Shown here in pieces: positions 14,588 through 23,383 of a stretch of 52,816 bases of DNA. The stretch comes from an uncultured Alphaproteobacteria bacterium. Lineage in GTDB: Bacteria; Pseudomonadota; Alphaproteobacteria; Rhizobiales; Aestuariivirgaceae. The notes beneath the pieces were generated by a model. That model ran no database searches. It saw only the letters and a program-made list of their open reading frames with translations, and was not told where the DNA came from. Positions within the stretch are counted from its first letter, which is position 1; each line of letters begins with the position of its first letter. The stretch is from the NCBI GenBank assembly GCA_937872985.1, contig CALMUW010000011.1, positions 1 through 52,816 of the forward strand, given 5' to 3'. The translations under genes and the position numbers were made by a program.

Positions 14588-15940
14588 ATGGATCCGAAAC
14601 TTCTTCCCTTCGCCACGCAGGATGTGCCGCGCTACACGAGCTATCCCACGGCGGTGCAGTTCCAGAGCGAGTTTTCCCCGGCCATTGCGGATGGCTGGCT
14701 GGCGGCGCTGGCGCCGGAGGCGGTGCTGTCGCTCTATGTCCATATCCCCTTCTGCCAGCAATTGTGCTGGTATTGCGGCTGCCACACCTCGGTGCCCAAT
14801 ACCTATGACCGGGCCGAACGCTATACGGCAGCGCTGCTCAGGGACATCGCGCGGGGCGGCGGCCTGAAGGGCACCCGGCACGGGGCGGTGAAGCACTTCC
14901 ACTTCGGCGGCGGCACGCCCACCTACCTCAAGAACGACGACCTCAGGAGCATCGTGGACGCGGTGGACCGGGCCTTCGGCATCGCGGCGGGCGCGGAGGT
15001 GGCGATCGAATCCGACCCGCGCGGCATGACGCCGGAGCGGGCCCGGGCGCTGACCGCCATGGGCTTCAACCGCATTTCCTTCGGCGTGCAGGATTTCGCC
15101 CAGCCGGTCATGGACAAGATCAACCGCCAGCAGCCCTATGACCTGGTGGCGCGGGCGACCGAAGACCTGCGTGCGGCGGGCTTTGTCTCGGTCAATTACG
15201 ATCTCATGTATGGCCTGCCGGGCCAGACGGTGGCAAGCGTCATCGAGACGGCCACCCAGTCGGCGGCGCTGAAGCCCAACCGCATCTCGGTCTTCGGCTA
15301 TGCCCATGTGCCGTGGTTCGCCAAGCACCAGAAGATGATCAGGGACGCCGACCTGCCGGATATTCCGCAGCGCTACGATCAGGCGGTGGCCATCAACGAG
15401 ACCCTGACGGCGCAGGGCTATGCGGCCATCGGGCTTGACCACTATGCTCTGCTGGACGACGACTTGGCCAGGGCGGCGGAAGCGGGCACCATGCACCGCA
15501 ATTTCCAGGGCTATACCACCGACACGGCGGATGCACTGGTGGCCTTCGGGGCCTCGGCCATCTCGGAATATCCGCAGGGCTTTGCCCAGGCGGCGCGCGA
15601 CACGCTGGCCTGGTCCATGGCCATCGAGAAGGGCGAAAGTCCGGTTAACCGCGGGCTTGCCACCACGGCGGAGGACCGCATGCGGGCTGCGGTGATCGAG
15701 CGGCTGATGTGTGATTTCAGCGTGGACTATGCGGCGGTGGCGGCGCGCCACGGCTTTGATCCCGCGGTTCTGGAGCCGGGGCTTCACCGGCTGGAGCCGC
15801 TGCTGGCGGCGGGGCTGGCGGAGTGGCGCGGCACGGTCGTTTCCGTGCCGAAGACGCACCGACTGTTCCTGCGCTCGGCGGCCTGCGCCTTTGATGCGCA
15901 TTACAAGGTCGTGGCCAACCGCCACGCCAAGGCGGTGTGA
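14588..15940 (+). CDS. hemN: Oxygen-independent coproporphyrinogen III oxidase
   Basis: This 450-residue radical SAM enzyme converts coproporphyrinogen III to protoporphyrinogen IX in anaerobic heme synthesis. The [4Fe-4S] motif is C56-x3-C60-x2-C63 with an extra C65 (FCQQLCWYCGC), as in true HemN rather than HemW. The N-terminal VPRYTSYPTA segment and the FHFGGGTPTYL and GRISFGVQD-like stretches also match. The start is ATG 14588, preceded by GCAGAGAGA. No FNR box is visible in the 83-nt upstream gap. Its stop codon abuts the stop of the opposite-strand trhA gene without any spacer (TGATCA, 15938-15943). Confidence 0.92.
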   Translation: MDPKLLPFATQDVPRYTSYPTAVQFQSEFSPAIADGWLAALAPEAVLSLYVHIPFCQQLCWYCGCHTSVPNTYDRAERYTAALLRDIARGGGLKGTRHGAVKHFHFGGGTPTYLKNDDLRSIVDAVDRAFGIAAGAEVAIESDPRGMTPERARALTAMGFNRISFGVQDFAQPVMDKINRQQPYDLVARATEDLRAAGFVSVNYDLMYGLPGQTVASVIETATQSAALKPNRISVFGYAHVPWFAKHQKMIRDADLPDIPQRYDQAVAINETLTAQGYAAIGLDHYALLDDDLARAAEAGTMHRNFQGYTTDTADALVAFGASAISEYPQGFAQAARDTLAWSMAIEKGESPVNRGLATTAEDRMRAAVIERLMCDFSVDYAAVAARHGFDPAVLEPGLHRLEPLLAAGLAEWRGTVVSVPKTHRLFLRSAACAFDAHYKVVANRHAKAV

Positions 15941-16582
15941 TCAGCTATAGAGATAGGCAATGCCGGCAAACTGGCAGCCCGCCGCCGTGGCGACAAAGGC
16001 ATGCCAGATGGCGTTCTGGAATTTCAGCCGCTCCCAGACATAGAAGATGACGCCCACGGTATAGAGCAGCCCGCCCACGGCGATGAGAATCTGCGTGGTC
16101 ATGGGCAGCACCGCCATGAAGGAGCGGATGGAGAAGACGCCGGCCCAGCCCATGCCGAGGTAAACCGCGATGGCGAGCTTGTCGAAGCGACCGGGCAGCG
16201 CCACCTTCAGCACAATGCCGAGCGCTGCCACACTCCAGATGACCAGGCCCAGCACCACGGCCTCGGTGCGGCTCGTCAGGAAGGGCAAGAGCGCCGTATA
16301 GGTGCCCGCGATCAGGAGATAGATGGCGGAGTGATCGAAGCGGCGGAGAATCCATTTCACCGGCGTGGCGGGCCAGAGATTATAGGTGGCCGAAAAGCTC
16401 AGCATGGCGAGGAGGCCCAGCACATAGACCATGAGCGGCACCCAGGCCCCGCCCGTCAGCACCACGCGGGTGAGCAGGATGGCGGCGGCGATGACCCCCG
16501 CCGACAGGCCCAGCACATGCACCACCGCATCGGCCCTGATTTCTGACGGACTATAGGGACGCGAGCCGTGATAGCGTTTCAT
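15941..16582 (-). CDS. trhA: Hemolysin III / TrhA family membrane protein
   Basis: This 213-residue protein with seven predicted membrane segments belongs to the PAQR-like TrhA/hemolysin III family. Typical features are ADAVVHVLGLSAG near the N-terminus, the FDHSAIYLLIAGTYT segment, and a C-terminal HAFVATAAGCQFAGI segment that includes a conserved His. Family members are linked to membrane-fluidity homeostasis; the hemolysin name is historical. It is the last gene of a minus-strand cluster pdxH-SDR-metC-trhA, starting 24 nt after the metC-like gene. Confidence 0.85.
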   Translation of the reverse strand: MKRYHGSRPYSPSEIRADAVVHVLGLSAGVIAAAILLTRVVLTGGAWVPLMVYVLGLLAMLSFSATYNLWPATPVKWILRRFDHSAIYLLIAGTYTALLPFLTSRTEAVVLGLVIWSVAALGIVLKVALPGRFDKLAIAVYLGMGWAGVFSIRSFMAVLPMTTQILIAVGGLLYTVGVIFYVWERLKFQNAIWHAFVATAAGCQFAGIAYLYS

Positions 16583-16606
16583 CTCATTCTCCTGCGGCGG
16601 CGGAAC

Positions 16607-17749
16607 TCAAAGCCGCGCCAATGCCTGTTCGATGTCGGCGATGAGATCGGCGACATTCTCGATGCCCACCGAAATCCGCACCAGATGATCGGGCACGGGA
16701 CTTGCCGGACCTTCCACCGTCTTGCGGTGTTCGGCCAGCGTCTCCACACCACCCAAAGATGTCGCGGGCACGACGGTCGTGAGCGACACACAGAATTTTT
16801 TTGCCGCATCAAAGCCGCCCCTGATGAGCAGGCTCATCATGCCGGAATAGCCGTCCACCATCTGGCGTTTGGCCACGGCATGACCGGCATGGCTTTCCAG
16901 ACCGGGATAGAGAACGGCTTCCACCTTGGGGTGGTTTTCAAAGTGGCGGGCGAGGACCAGCGCATTGGCGCTGGCCTGGCGGTAGCGCACAAAGAGCGTG
17001 CGCAGTCCCCGCAGCAAAAGCCAGGCGTCATGGGGGGCAAGCGGATTGCCCTGCATGGTGCGAAGCTTTGCCACCTGTTGCCAGCGCGCATTGGTCTCGC
17101 GCGTCACCAGAACGCCCGCCAGCACATCGGAATGGCCGTTCAGATATTTCGTGGCGGAATGAAAGACCACATCCGCGCCCAAAGTGAGCGGCCGGGTGGT
17201 GACGGCGGCGGAAACCGTGGCGTCGACCGCGAGAATGGCACCGGCGTCATGGGCGGCCCTGGCCGCCGCCGCAATGTCGATCACCTCCCAGGTGGGGTTC
17301 AGGGGCGTTTCGATCCAGACGAGATCGGTGCCGTCCGTGATGCTGGCCTGAAGGTCGCCCTGTTTTCCGGGATCAAAGAGCGTGAGGCGGATGCGGCTCA
17401 TGGCTTCCAGCCGCCGCAGCCAGTCGCGCGTGCCGTAATACATGACCTGCGGGGCCACCACATGGGCCCCCGGCGGAATGGTTTCAAAGAGCGTGGTGGA
17501 GGCCGCCATGCCGGAGGAGAAGGCGAGTGCTGCCGCCCCCTGCTCCAGCCGCGCCAGCGTGTCTTCCAGCTGCCACAGGTTGGGGCTGCCGCTGCGGATA
17601 TAATTCTCGCGCAATCTGGGCAGATAGTTTTCGTCGCGGGCATAGGTGGTGGCAGCATGAAGCGGCGGCACCACCGCGCCCGTTTCCCGGTCCACTGCAT
17701 GGCCGCCCTGGGCCGCGATGGTCTCATGACGCAGGTTCCGCTCAGACAT
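16607..17749 (-). CDS. metC: Cystathionine beta-lyase-type PLP enzyme (Cys/Met metabolism family)
   Basis: This 380-residue Cys/Met-metabolism enzyme has its PLP lysine at K201 in HSATKYLNGHSDVLAG, and SSGMAAS (78-84) binds the phosphate. Substrate-site YAR at 36-38 is visible, and the C-terminus has TTVVPATSLGGVETL. The likely reaction is cleavage of cystathionine to homocysteine, pyruvate and ammonia; cystathionine gamma-synthase or a related lyase cannot be excluded by eye. The start ATG 17749 overlaps the upstream SDR by 8 nt. It lies two genes downstream of pdxH, which makes its PLP cofactor. Confidence 0.85.
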   Translation of the reverse strand: MSERNLRHETIAAQGGHAVDRETGAVVPPLHAATTYARDENYLPRLRENYIRSGSPNLWQLEDTLARLEQGAAALAFSSGMAASTTLFETIPPGAHVVAPQVMYYGTRDWLRRLEAMSRIRLTLFDPGKQGDLQASITDGTDLVWIETPLNPTWEVIDIAAAARAAHDAGAILAVDATVSAAVTTRPLTLGADVVFHSATKYLNGHSDVLAGVLVTRETNARWQQVAKLRTMQGNPLAPHDAWLLLRGLRTLFVRYRQASANALVLARHFENHPKVEAVLYPGLESHAGHAVAKRQMVDGYSGMMSLLIRGGFDAAKKFCVSLTTVVPATSLGGVETLAEHRKTVEGPASPVPDHLVRISVGIENVADLIADIEQALARL

Positions 17750-18497
17750 GCTGGCCGCCGTTGATGTGCAGTTCCGAGCCCGTGACGTAGGAAGAACCTT
17801 CCGTGCACAGATAATAGATGGCGCGGGCCACCTCCTCCGGCTGGCCGAGGCGGCGCAGGGGAATCTGGGGGATGATCTTCTCGGTGCCGGGCGACAGGAT
17901 GGAGGTTTCAATCTCGCCCGGCGAGATGGCGTTGACGCGCACGCCATGGGGGCCGAAGTCGGCGGCCATTTCGCGGGTCAGCGCGGCCAGCGCCGCCTTC
18001 GAGGTGGAATAGGCCGCACCGGCAAAGGGATGAACCCGCGACCCGGCGATGGAGGTGACATTGACCACCGCCCCCCTGGCCGCCGTCAATTCAGTGATCA
18101 GGCCGCGCGCCAGCATGATGGGAGCGAAGAAGTTCACCTGGAACACGGTCTTCCAATCCTGCTCGGAGGTGTCGAGGGTGTTGAGCCGCCCACCCGCCGG
18201 CTTCTTGGGGCTGATGGCGGCATTGTTGACCAGCGCATGCAGCCTGCCCCCTTGCGCCTTCAGCTTGTCGTGCATGATGGATATGGCGCGGGCCGTGTCT
18301 TCGGACGAGGCGAGGTCCACCTGAATGTGATCCTCCTCGCCCGCGTCCCAGGGGCAATCCTCCGGGAAAGGCTGGCGTGAACAGGTGATGACGCGCCAGC
18401 CGGCGGTGGAAAAGCGCTTCACCGTGGCGTGGCCAATGCCGCGAGAGGCACCGGTGAGGATGAGGGTCTTGCGTTCGGCATCGGGGGTCTGGGTCAT
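17742..18497 (-). CDS. Short-chain dehydrogenase/reductase (SDR)
   Basis: This 251-residue classical SDR has the NAD(P)-binding TGASRGIG at residues 15-22, NNAA at 91-94, catalytic Ser149, Tyr163 and Lys167 (AAYSTSKAAL), and the ISPGEIETS loop. Its substrate is not evident. The start is set at ATG 18497 (MTQTP) because GTGAG lies about 6 nt upstream; another ATG at 18503 would sit on top of that site. It lies between pdxH (7-nt gap) and the metC-like gene (8-nt overlap), so it is co-transcribed with both. A role in vitamin B6 or sulfur amino acid metabolism is possible but unproven. Confidence 0.88.
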   Translation of the reverse strand: MTQTPDAERKTLILTGASRGIGHATVKRFSTAGWRVITCSRQPFPEDCPWDAGEEDHIQVDLASSEDTARAISIMHDKLKAQGGRLHALVNNAAISPKKPAGGRLNTLDTSEQDWKTVFQVNFFAPIMLARGLITELTAARGAVVNVTSIAGSRVHPFAGAAYSTSKAALAALTREMAADFGPHGVRVNAISPGEIETSILSPGTEKIIPQIPLRRLGQPEEVARAIYYLCTEGSSYVTGSELHINGGQHV

Positions 18498-18504
18498 GGG
18501 CATC

Positions 18505-19137
18505 TCACGGATAAAGCCTTGCCTTGGTCCAGGCGGACTCTGGCGTATCGCGGCGGAAGACCACGCGCTCATGCAGGCGGAAGGGCCGGTCGTGCCAGAA
18601 CTCGATGGCAAGCGGCTTCACCCGGAAGCCCGACCAGTGGGGCGGGCGGGGCACTTCGCCGATGGCATATTTCGCCGCCCAGACGGCCACCGACTGCTCC
18701 AGCGCATAACGGTTTTCCAGCGGGCGCGATTGTTTCGATGCCCAGGCCCCGATGCGGCTGTCGCGGGCGCGCGAGGCGAAATAGGTGTCGGCCTCGCGGT
18801 CGCTCACCTGGTCCACCAGGCCGCGCACCCGGACCTGGCGGCGCAGCGACTTCCAGTGAAAGTTCAGCGCCGCCTTGCCGGTGGCCAGAATTTCCTGGCC
18901 CTTCTGGCTTTCAAAGTTGGTGTAAAAGACAAAGCCGCGATCATCCGCTCCCTTGAGCAGCACCATGCGCACATTGGGCAGGCCCGCCTCATCCACGGTG
19001 GCCAGCGCCATGGCGTTGGGGTCGTTGGGCTCGCTCTTCTCCGCCTCCTTCAGCCATTCGGCGAAGAGTTCATGGGGGTCATTGCGCTGGGTGAAACCCA
19101 TTTGCGCGGTGAGGGTCGGGATGTCAGAAAGGTTCAT
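18505..19137 (-). CDS. pdxH: Pyridoxine/pyridoxamine 5'-phosphate oxidase
   Basis: This 210-residue FMN enzyme oxidises PNP or PMP to the active cofactor PLP. Family sequence is clear: [23 protein letters not shown], then [12 protein letters not shown] (FMN contacts), [10 protein letters not shown], and the C-terminal [19 protein letters not shown]. The start is ATG 19137 (MNLSDIPTL); upstream in-frame starts would add an unrelated tail. First gene of the minus-strand cluster and divergent from fabI across 194 nt. PLP made here would serve the downstream metC-like lyase and the other PLP enzymes in this window. Confidence 0.93.
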   Translation of the reverse strand: MNLSDIPTLTAQMGFTQRNDPHELFAEWLKEAEKSEPNDPNAMALATVDEAGLPNVRMVLLKGADDRGFVFYTNFESQKGQEILATGKAALNFHWKSLRRQVRVRGLVDQVSDREADTYFASRARDSRIGAWASKQSRPLENRYALEQSVAVWAAKYAIGEVPRPPHWSGFRVKPLAIEFWHDRPFRLHERVVFRRDTPESAWTKARLYP

Positions 19138-19331
19138 GCCGCCCACTCTAGCGTGACTCGGCACGATGCGACAGGCCCAGAGGCCGCGCGTCGCATGGGG
19201 CAGCAGCAACGGCGGCACTGCGCCTGTTGGAAATGGTGACAAAAGTTGAACGGGCGGGGATGGACCGGCAACCGGCTTTGTGCCAATTAACCCACAACAG
19301 TCTGGCGATTTATCCGAAACAGGTGATATTC

Positions 19332-20156
19332 ATGAGCGATAACAAAGGTTTGATGGCGGGCAAAAAAGGCCTCATCATGGGCGTGGCGAACAATCGCTCG
19401 ATCGCCTGGGGCATTGCCAAGGCGTGCCACGACCAGGGTGCGGAACTCGCCTTCACCTATCAGGGCGATGCCCTGAAGAAGCGGGTGGAACCGCTGGCCG
19501 AGGGCATCGGCTCCACGATCGTGGTGCCCTGCGATGTCACCGACATGGCCTCCATCGACGCCACCTTTGCCGCCATCGAGAAGGAATGGGGCAAGCTCGA
19601 CTTCGTGGTGCACGCCATTGCCTTCGCCGACAAGGACGAATTGACCGGGCGCTATGTCGACACCTCGCCCGACAACTTCAACAAGTCGCTCTACATCTCG
19701 TGCTATTCCTTCACGGCCATTGCCCAGCGCGCCGAAAAGCTGATGACGGAGGGCGGCGCGCTGCTGACGCTCACCTATTACGGGGCGGAAAAATGGATGC
19801 CGCACTATAACGTCATGGGCGTGGCCAAGGCGGCGCTGGAAGCCTCGGTGCGCTATCTCGCCGCCGACCTCGGCCCCAACAGCATCCGGGTCAACGCCAT
19901 CTCCGCCGGGCCGATCAAGACGCTGGCGGCGTCGGGCATCGGCGACTTCCGCTACATCCTGCGCTGGAACGAATACAATTCGCCGCTGCGCCGCACCGTC
20001 ACCATCGAGGAAGTGGGCCAGGCCGGCATGTTCCTGCTCTCGGACCTCTCCCGCGGCATGACCGGTGAAGTCATGCATGTGGACTCGGGCTATCACGTGG
20101 TGGGCATGAAAAACCCAACCGCCCCCGACATGTCGGTGGCCCAAGAGGGCGAGTAA
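19332..20156 (+). CDS. fabI: Enoyl-[acyl-carrier-protein] reductase (NADH) FabI
   Basis: This 274-residue divergent SDR performs the last reduction of each fatty-acid elongation round. Visible: the cofactor site GVANNRSIAWGIAKA (17-31), CDVTD near 67-71, and the FabI active site Tyr149, Tyr159 and Lys166 within TYYGAEKWMPHYNVMGVAKA. The C-terminal region carries the expected AGPIKTLAASGI. The start is ATG 19332 with AGGTGAT upstream. aroC follows 43 nt later on the same strand and may be co-transcribed. Confidence 0.95.
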   Translation: MSDNKGLMAGKKGLIMGVANNRSIAWGIAKACHDQGAELAFTYQGDALKKRVEPLAEGIGSTIVVPCDVTDMASIDATFAAIEKEWGKLDFVVHAIAFADKDELTGRYVDTSPDNFNKSLYISCYSFTAIAQRAEKLMTEGGALLTLTYYGAEKWMPHYNVMGVAKAALEASVRYLAADLGPNSIRVNAISAGPIKTLAASGIGDFRYILRWNEYNSPLRRTVTIEEVGQAGMFLLSDLSRGMTGEVMHVDSGYHVVGMKNPTAPDMSVAQEGE

Positions 20157-20199
20157 GGCTGGATTTGACGGGTTTTGCGAAGCGGCTTAAGCAAATCCC

Positions 20200-21288
20200 A
20201 TGTCACACAACACCTTCGGCCATCTGTTTCGGGTCACCACCTTCGGCGAGAGTCATGGCGCGGCCATCGGCTGCATCATTGACGGCTGCCCGCCCCGCCT
20301 TGGCATTTCAGTCAAGGACATCCAGAACTACCTCGACAAGCGCAAGCCCGGTCAGTCGCGCTTCACCACCCAGCGTCAGGAAGCCGACGAGGTGAAGCTG
20401 CTCTCCGGCGTGTTCGAGGATGAACGCACCGGCGGCCTCATCACCACCGGCACACCCATTGCCATGGTGATCGACAACACCGACCAGCGCTCAAAGGACT
20501 ACGCGGAAATCCGCGACACCTTCCGTCCCGGCCATGCCGATTTCACCTATCAGGCCAAATACGGCATCCGCGACTATCGCGGCGGCGGCAGGTCGTCGGC
20601 GCGGGAAACGGCGGCCCGCGTGGCGGCTGGGGCGGTGGCCCGCCTGGTCATTCCGCATGTCACCATCCGGGCCGCCCTGGTGCAGATGGGGCCGCACAGG
20701 ATCGACCGCGGCCGCTGGAGCTGGGCCGAGGTGGAGAACAATCCCTTCTTCTGCCCCGATGCCGTGGCGGCCAGGCAATGGGAGAGCTACCTCGACGGCG
20801 TGCGCAAGGCAGGCTCGTCGGTGGGGGCCGTCGTCGAGGTGGTGGCCGAGGATGTGCCCGCCGGCTGGGGGGCGCCCGTCTATGCCAAGCTCAGTCAGGA
20901 TCTGGCCTCCGCCATGATGAGCATCAATGCGGTGAAGGGGGTGGAGATCGGCGACGGCTTTGCGGCGGCAGCGCTGACGGGCGAGGAGAATGCCGACGAG
21001 ATCCGCGCCGGAACGGACGGCGCGCCGCAGTTCCTCACCAATCATGCGGGCGGCATTCTGGGCGGCATTTCCACCGGCCAGCCCATCGTCTGCCGGTTCG
21101 CGGTGAAGCCCACGTCATCGATCCTGACGCCGCGCAAGTCCATTACGGTTTCAGGCGAGGACACGGAGGTGCGCACCAAGGGGCGGCATGATCCCTGCGT
21201 GGGCATCCGCGCCGTGCCGGTGGGCGAGGCCATGATGGCCATGGTGCTGGCCGACCATTACCTTCGCCACCGCGCCCAGGTGGGGTGA
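20200..21288 (+). CDS. aroC: Chorismate synthase
   Basis: This 362-residue enzyme makes chorismate from EPSP, the last common step toward aromatic amino acids and folate, using reduced FMN. The three family signatures are present: [17 protein letters not shown] near the N-terminus, [18 protein letters not shown] mid-protein, and [17 protein letters not shown] near the C-terminus. ATG 20200 is the only sensible start. It converges on tlyA; a nested hairpin structure begins right at its stop codon. Confidence 0.95.
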   Translation: MSHNTFGHLFRVTTFGESHGAAIGCIIDGCPPRLGISVKDIQNYLDKRKPGQSRFTTQRQEADEVKLLSGVFEDERTGGLITTGTPIAMVIDNTDQRSKDYAEIRDTFRPGHADFTYQAKYGIRDYRGGGRSSARETAARVAAGAVARLVIPHVTIRAALVQMGPHRIDRGRWSWAEVENNPFFCPDAVAARQWESYLDGVRKAGSSVGAVVEVVAEDVPAGWGAPVYAKLSQDLASAMMSINAVKGVEIGDGFAAAALTGEENADEIRAGTDGAPQFLTNHAGGILGGISTGQPIVCRFAVKPTSSILTPRKSITVSGEDTEVRTKGRHDPCVGIRAVPVGEAMMAMVLADHYLRHRAQVG

Positions 21289-21333
21289 GCCAGGCGACCC
21301 CTGCGCAGCGCCGGTGGCGCTTCGCCGCCTGGC
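21289..21333. terminator. Nested hairpin between aroC and tlyA, possible bidirectional terminator
   Basis: Outer arms GCCAGGCG (21289-21296)/CGCCTGGC (21326-21333) enclose an inner hairpin AGCGCC-GGT-GGCGCT (21307-21321). It starts directly after the aroC stop between convergent genes. No T-run follows on either strand, so intrinsic termination is uncertain. Confidence 0.4.
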
Positions 21334-21390
21334 GAACGCGGGGGAGCTGCCGGTGGCAGGGCGCACCGCCGGGCCATGCTTCCCGTGAGA

Positions 21391-22125
21391 TCAGGACTTC
21401 CGGGCCGCGATGAGGAATTCCCGGTTGCCGTCGCCGCCCACAAGGGGCGAGTCGGTCAGCCCCAGAACCTCCCAGCCCTGGCTGTGCAGGAAGTCGGCGA
21501 TCGCGTCGCAGGCGCGCTGGTGCTGAACGCGGCTGGTGACGATACCGCCCTTGCCGAGATGCGCGCGCCCGACTTCGAACTGCGGCTTCACCAGCGCCAG
21601 CAGGTGCGCGCCCGGTGCCGCCAGGGCGAGGGCGGGCGGCAGGCCGAGTTTCAGCGAAATGAAGGACAGGTCCGAGACAATGAATGCCGTATCCTCCGGC
21701 ACCTGACCGCGGGTGAGGCTGCGGGCATTGACCCCTTCATAAACCGCCACACGCGGATCAGCGCGCAGGACTTCGGCCAACTGGCCATGGCCGACATCGA
21801 TGGCGACGACCCGCATGGCTCCGCGCTCCAGCAGAACCTGGGTGAAGCCGCCGGTGGAGGCGCCGAGATCGACGCAGGCCTTGCCCGCGGGCGACAGGCC
21901 GAAATGATCCAGACCATGGCTGAGTTTCAGCGCGGCGCGCGAGACATAATTCCGGGCTTCATCGCTCACCTCGAAAACCGCCTCCGGCCCCACCATGCGG
22001 GCGGGCTTGGTTTCCACCCTGCCGTCGACCGACACCGTGCCGCGCAGCACCGCATCCCGCGCCCGGGCGCGCGCGGCGAACAGCCCCGCCGCCACCAGAG
22101 CTGCATCCAGCCGTGTGCGGCTCAC
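21391..22125 (-). CDS. tlyA: TlyA-family rRNA methyltransferase / hemolysin-like protein
   Basis: This 244-residue protein has an N-terminal S4 RNA-binding domain ([21 protein letters not shown]...) and an FtsJ-type SAM methyltransferase domain, with motif [12 protein letters not shown] at 84-94 and AIDVG after it. TlyA proteins 2'-O-methylate cytidines in rRNA. The start is GTG 22125, which overlaps the xseB stop by 4 nt (GTGA); a start at 22221 would add a non-homologous tail read through xseB. Last gene of the HDAC-xseB-tlyA unit. Confidence 0.88.
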   Translation of the reverse strand: MSRTRLDAALVAAGLFAARARARDAVLRGTVSVDGRVETKPARMVGPEAVFEVSDEARNYVSRAALKLSHGLDHFGLSPAGKACVDLGASTGGFTQVLLERGAMRVVAIDVGHGQLAEVLRADPRVAVYEGVNARSLTRGQVPEDTAFIVSDLSFISLKLGLPPALALAAPGAHLLALVKPQFEVGRAHLGKGGIVTSRVQHQRACDAIADFLHSQGWEVLGLTDSPLVGGDGNREFLIAARKS

Positions 22126-22370
22126 TCGACGTCCAGCGGCGTGGTCCCCGTGGGCTTGCCGTCGGCCCCCAATGTGATCTTCTCGATGCGCGCCTCGGCC
22201 TCGGCCAGCTTGGCGGCGCAATGAGCCTTCAGCGCCTCGCCACGCTCATAGATCTTGATGGATTCCTCGAGATCGACCTTGCCCGCCTCAAGGCGCGCCA
22301 CGATGTCCTCAAGCTGGGACAGGGCGGCCTCGAAGCTCATGGCCGTGATGTCGTCGGTCTTGGCAGCCAT
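22122..22370 (-). CDS. xseB: Exodeoxyribonuclease VII small subunit
   Basis: This 82-residue protein matches Xse[34 protein letters not shown] forms the helical hairpin that binds the large subunit. Many small subunits flank one XseA to degrade single-stranded DNA into oligonucleotides. xseA is not in this window. It starts 3 nt after the HDAC-family gene and overlaps tlyA by 4 nt, so the three are co-translated. Confidence 0.95.
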   Translation of the reverse strand: MAAKTDDITAMSFEAALSQLEDIVARLEAGKVDLEESIKIYERGEALKAHCAAKLAEAEARIEKITLGADGKPTGTTPLDVE

Positions 22371-22373
22371 GGG

Positions 22374-23333
22374 TCAACTCCGGTTGGCGGTGGGGGCGGG
22401 ATTGGCCGCGCCATGCATCAGGGCCTGCACGTGAATGCCTGCCGATGAGGCCAGTCCGCGCAGATCATAGCCGCCCTCCAGCAGCGAGACAACGCGCCCG
22501 CCCGCCTTGCGGTCGGCCACGTCCATCAGGTTCAGCGTCACCCAGGCGAAGTCCTCCTCGGTCAGTTCCAGCCCGCCGATGGGATCGCGGTGGTGGGCAT
22601 CAAAGCCCGCCGAGATGATGAGCAGATCCGGCGAGAAGTCATCGAGGGCGGGCAGGATCACGGTGCGCATGGCCTCGCGGAAGGCGGCACTGCCGGTGCC
22701 TTCCGACAGGGGCGCATTGAAGATATTGCCGACGCCCTGTTCATGGGCCTCGCCGGTGAAGGGATAGAGCGGCGCCTGATGGGTCGAGCCATAGAACATG
22801 TCGGCGTCGGTCCAGAAAATATCCTGCGTGCCATTGCCGTGGTGAACATCGAAATCCATCACGGCCACGCGCGCGGCCCCGAAGGTCTTGCGGGCGTAAT
22901 AGGCCGCCACCGCCGCCTGATTGAAATAGCAGAAGCCCATGGCGTAGTCGGCCCCGGCATGGTGGCCGGGGGGGCGCAGCGCGCAGAAGGCATTGTGGGC
23001 CTCGCCCTTCATCACCGCATCGACCGCCGCCACCGCGCCACCGACCGCATGGAAGGCGGCTTCCAGCGTGCCCGGACTCATGGTGGTGTCGGCGTCGATA
23101 TACTCGAGGCCGGAGGCAGGCGAGAGCTGTTCGAGATGGCGGAGATGTCTCTCCGGGTGAACCAGCAGGATATCCTCCACCCGGGCGCGCGGGGCCTCGC
23201 GGCGGACGAGCTTGGCGAAGGGCGGGGCCGCGAGAATCTGTTCCACCGCGCGGATGCGGTCGGGGCGTTCGGGGTGGCCCTCGGGGGTGAGGTGATTGAG
23301 CGAGGCGGCGTGGGTGAAGAGCAGCGTTGTCAT
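22374..23333 (-). CDS. Histone deacetylase-family protein (acetylpolyamine/acetoin-utilisation type)
   Basis: This 319-residue zinc amidohydrolase has the catalytic core intact: HPERPDR near 20-25, LRPPGHHA with H124 and H125, and zinc ligands D162 and H164 in MDFDVHHGNGT. A third acidic ligand lies in SAGFDAHHRDP near 257. Bacterial relatives deacetylate small acetylated amines or proteins; the substrate here is unknown. It heads an operon with xseB and tlyA and is divergent from the tsaC/sua5 gene across only 50 nt. Confidence 0.9.
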   Translation of the reverse strand: MTTLLFTHAASLNHLTPEGHPERPDRIRAVEQILAAPPFAKLVRREAPRARVEDILLVHPERHLRHLEQLSPASGLEYIDADTTMSPGTLEAAFHAVGGAVAAVDAVMKGEAHNAFCALRPPGHHAGADYAMGFCYFNQAAVAAYYARKTFGAARVAVMDFDVHHGNGTQDIFWTDADMFYGSTHQAPLYPFTGEAHEQGVGNIFNAPLSEGTGSAAFREAMRTVILPALDDFSPDLLIISAGFDAHHRDPIGGLELTEEDFAWVTLNLMDVADRKAGGRVVSLLEGGYDLRGLASSAGIHVQALMHGAANPAPTANRS

Positions 23334-23383
23334 GATGGCCTGATGGTAGCCCGAAGGGCCTTTGCCTGCTATAGGCCTCGCGC

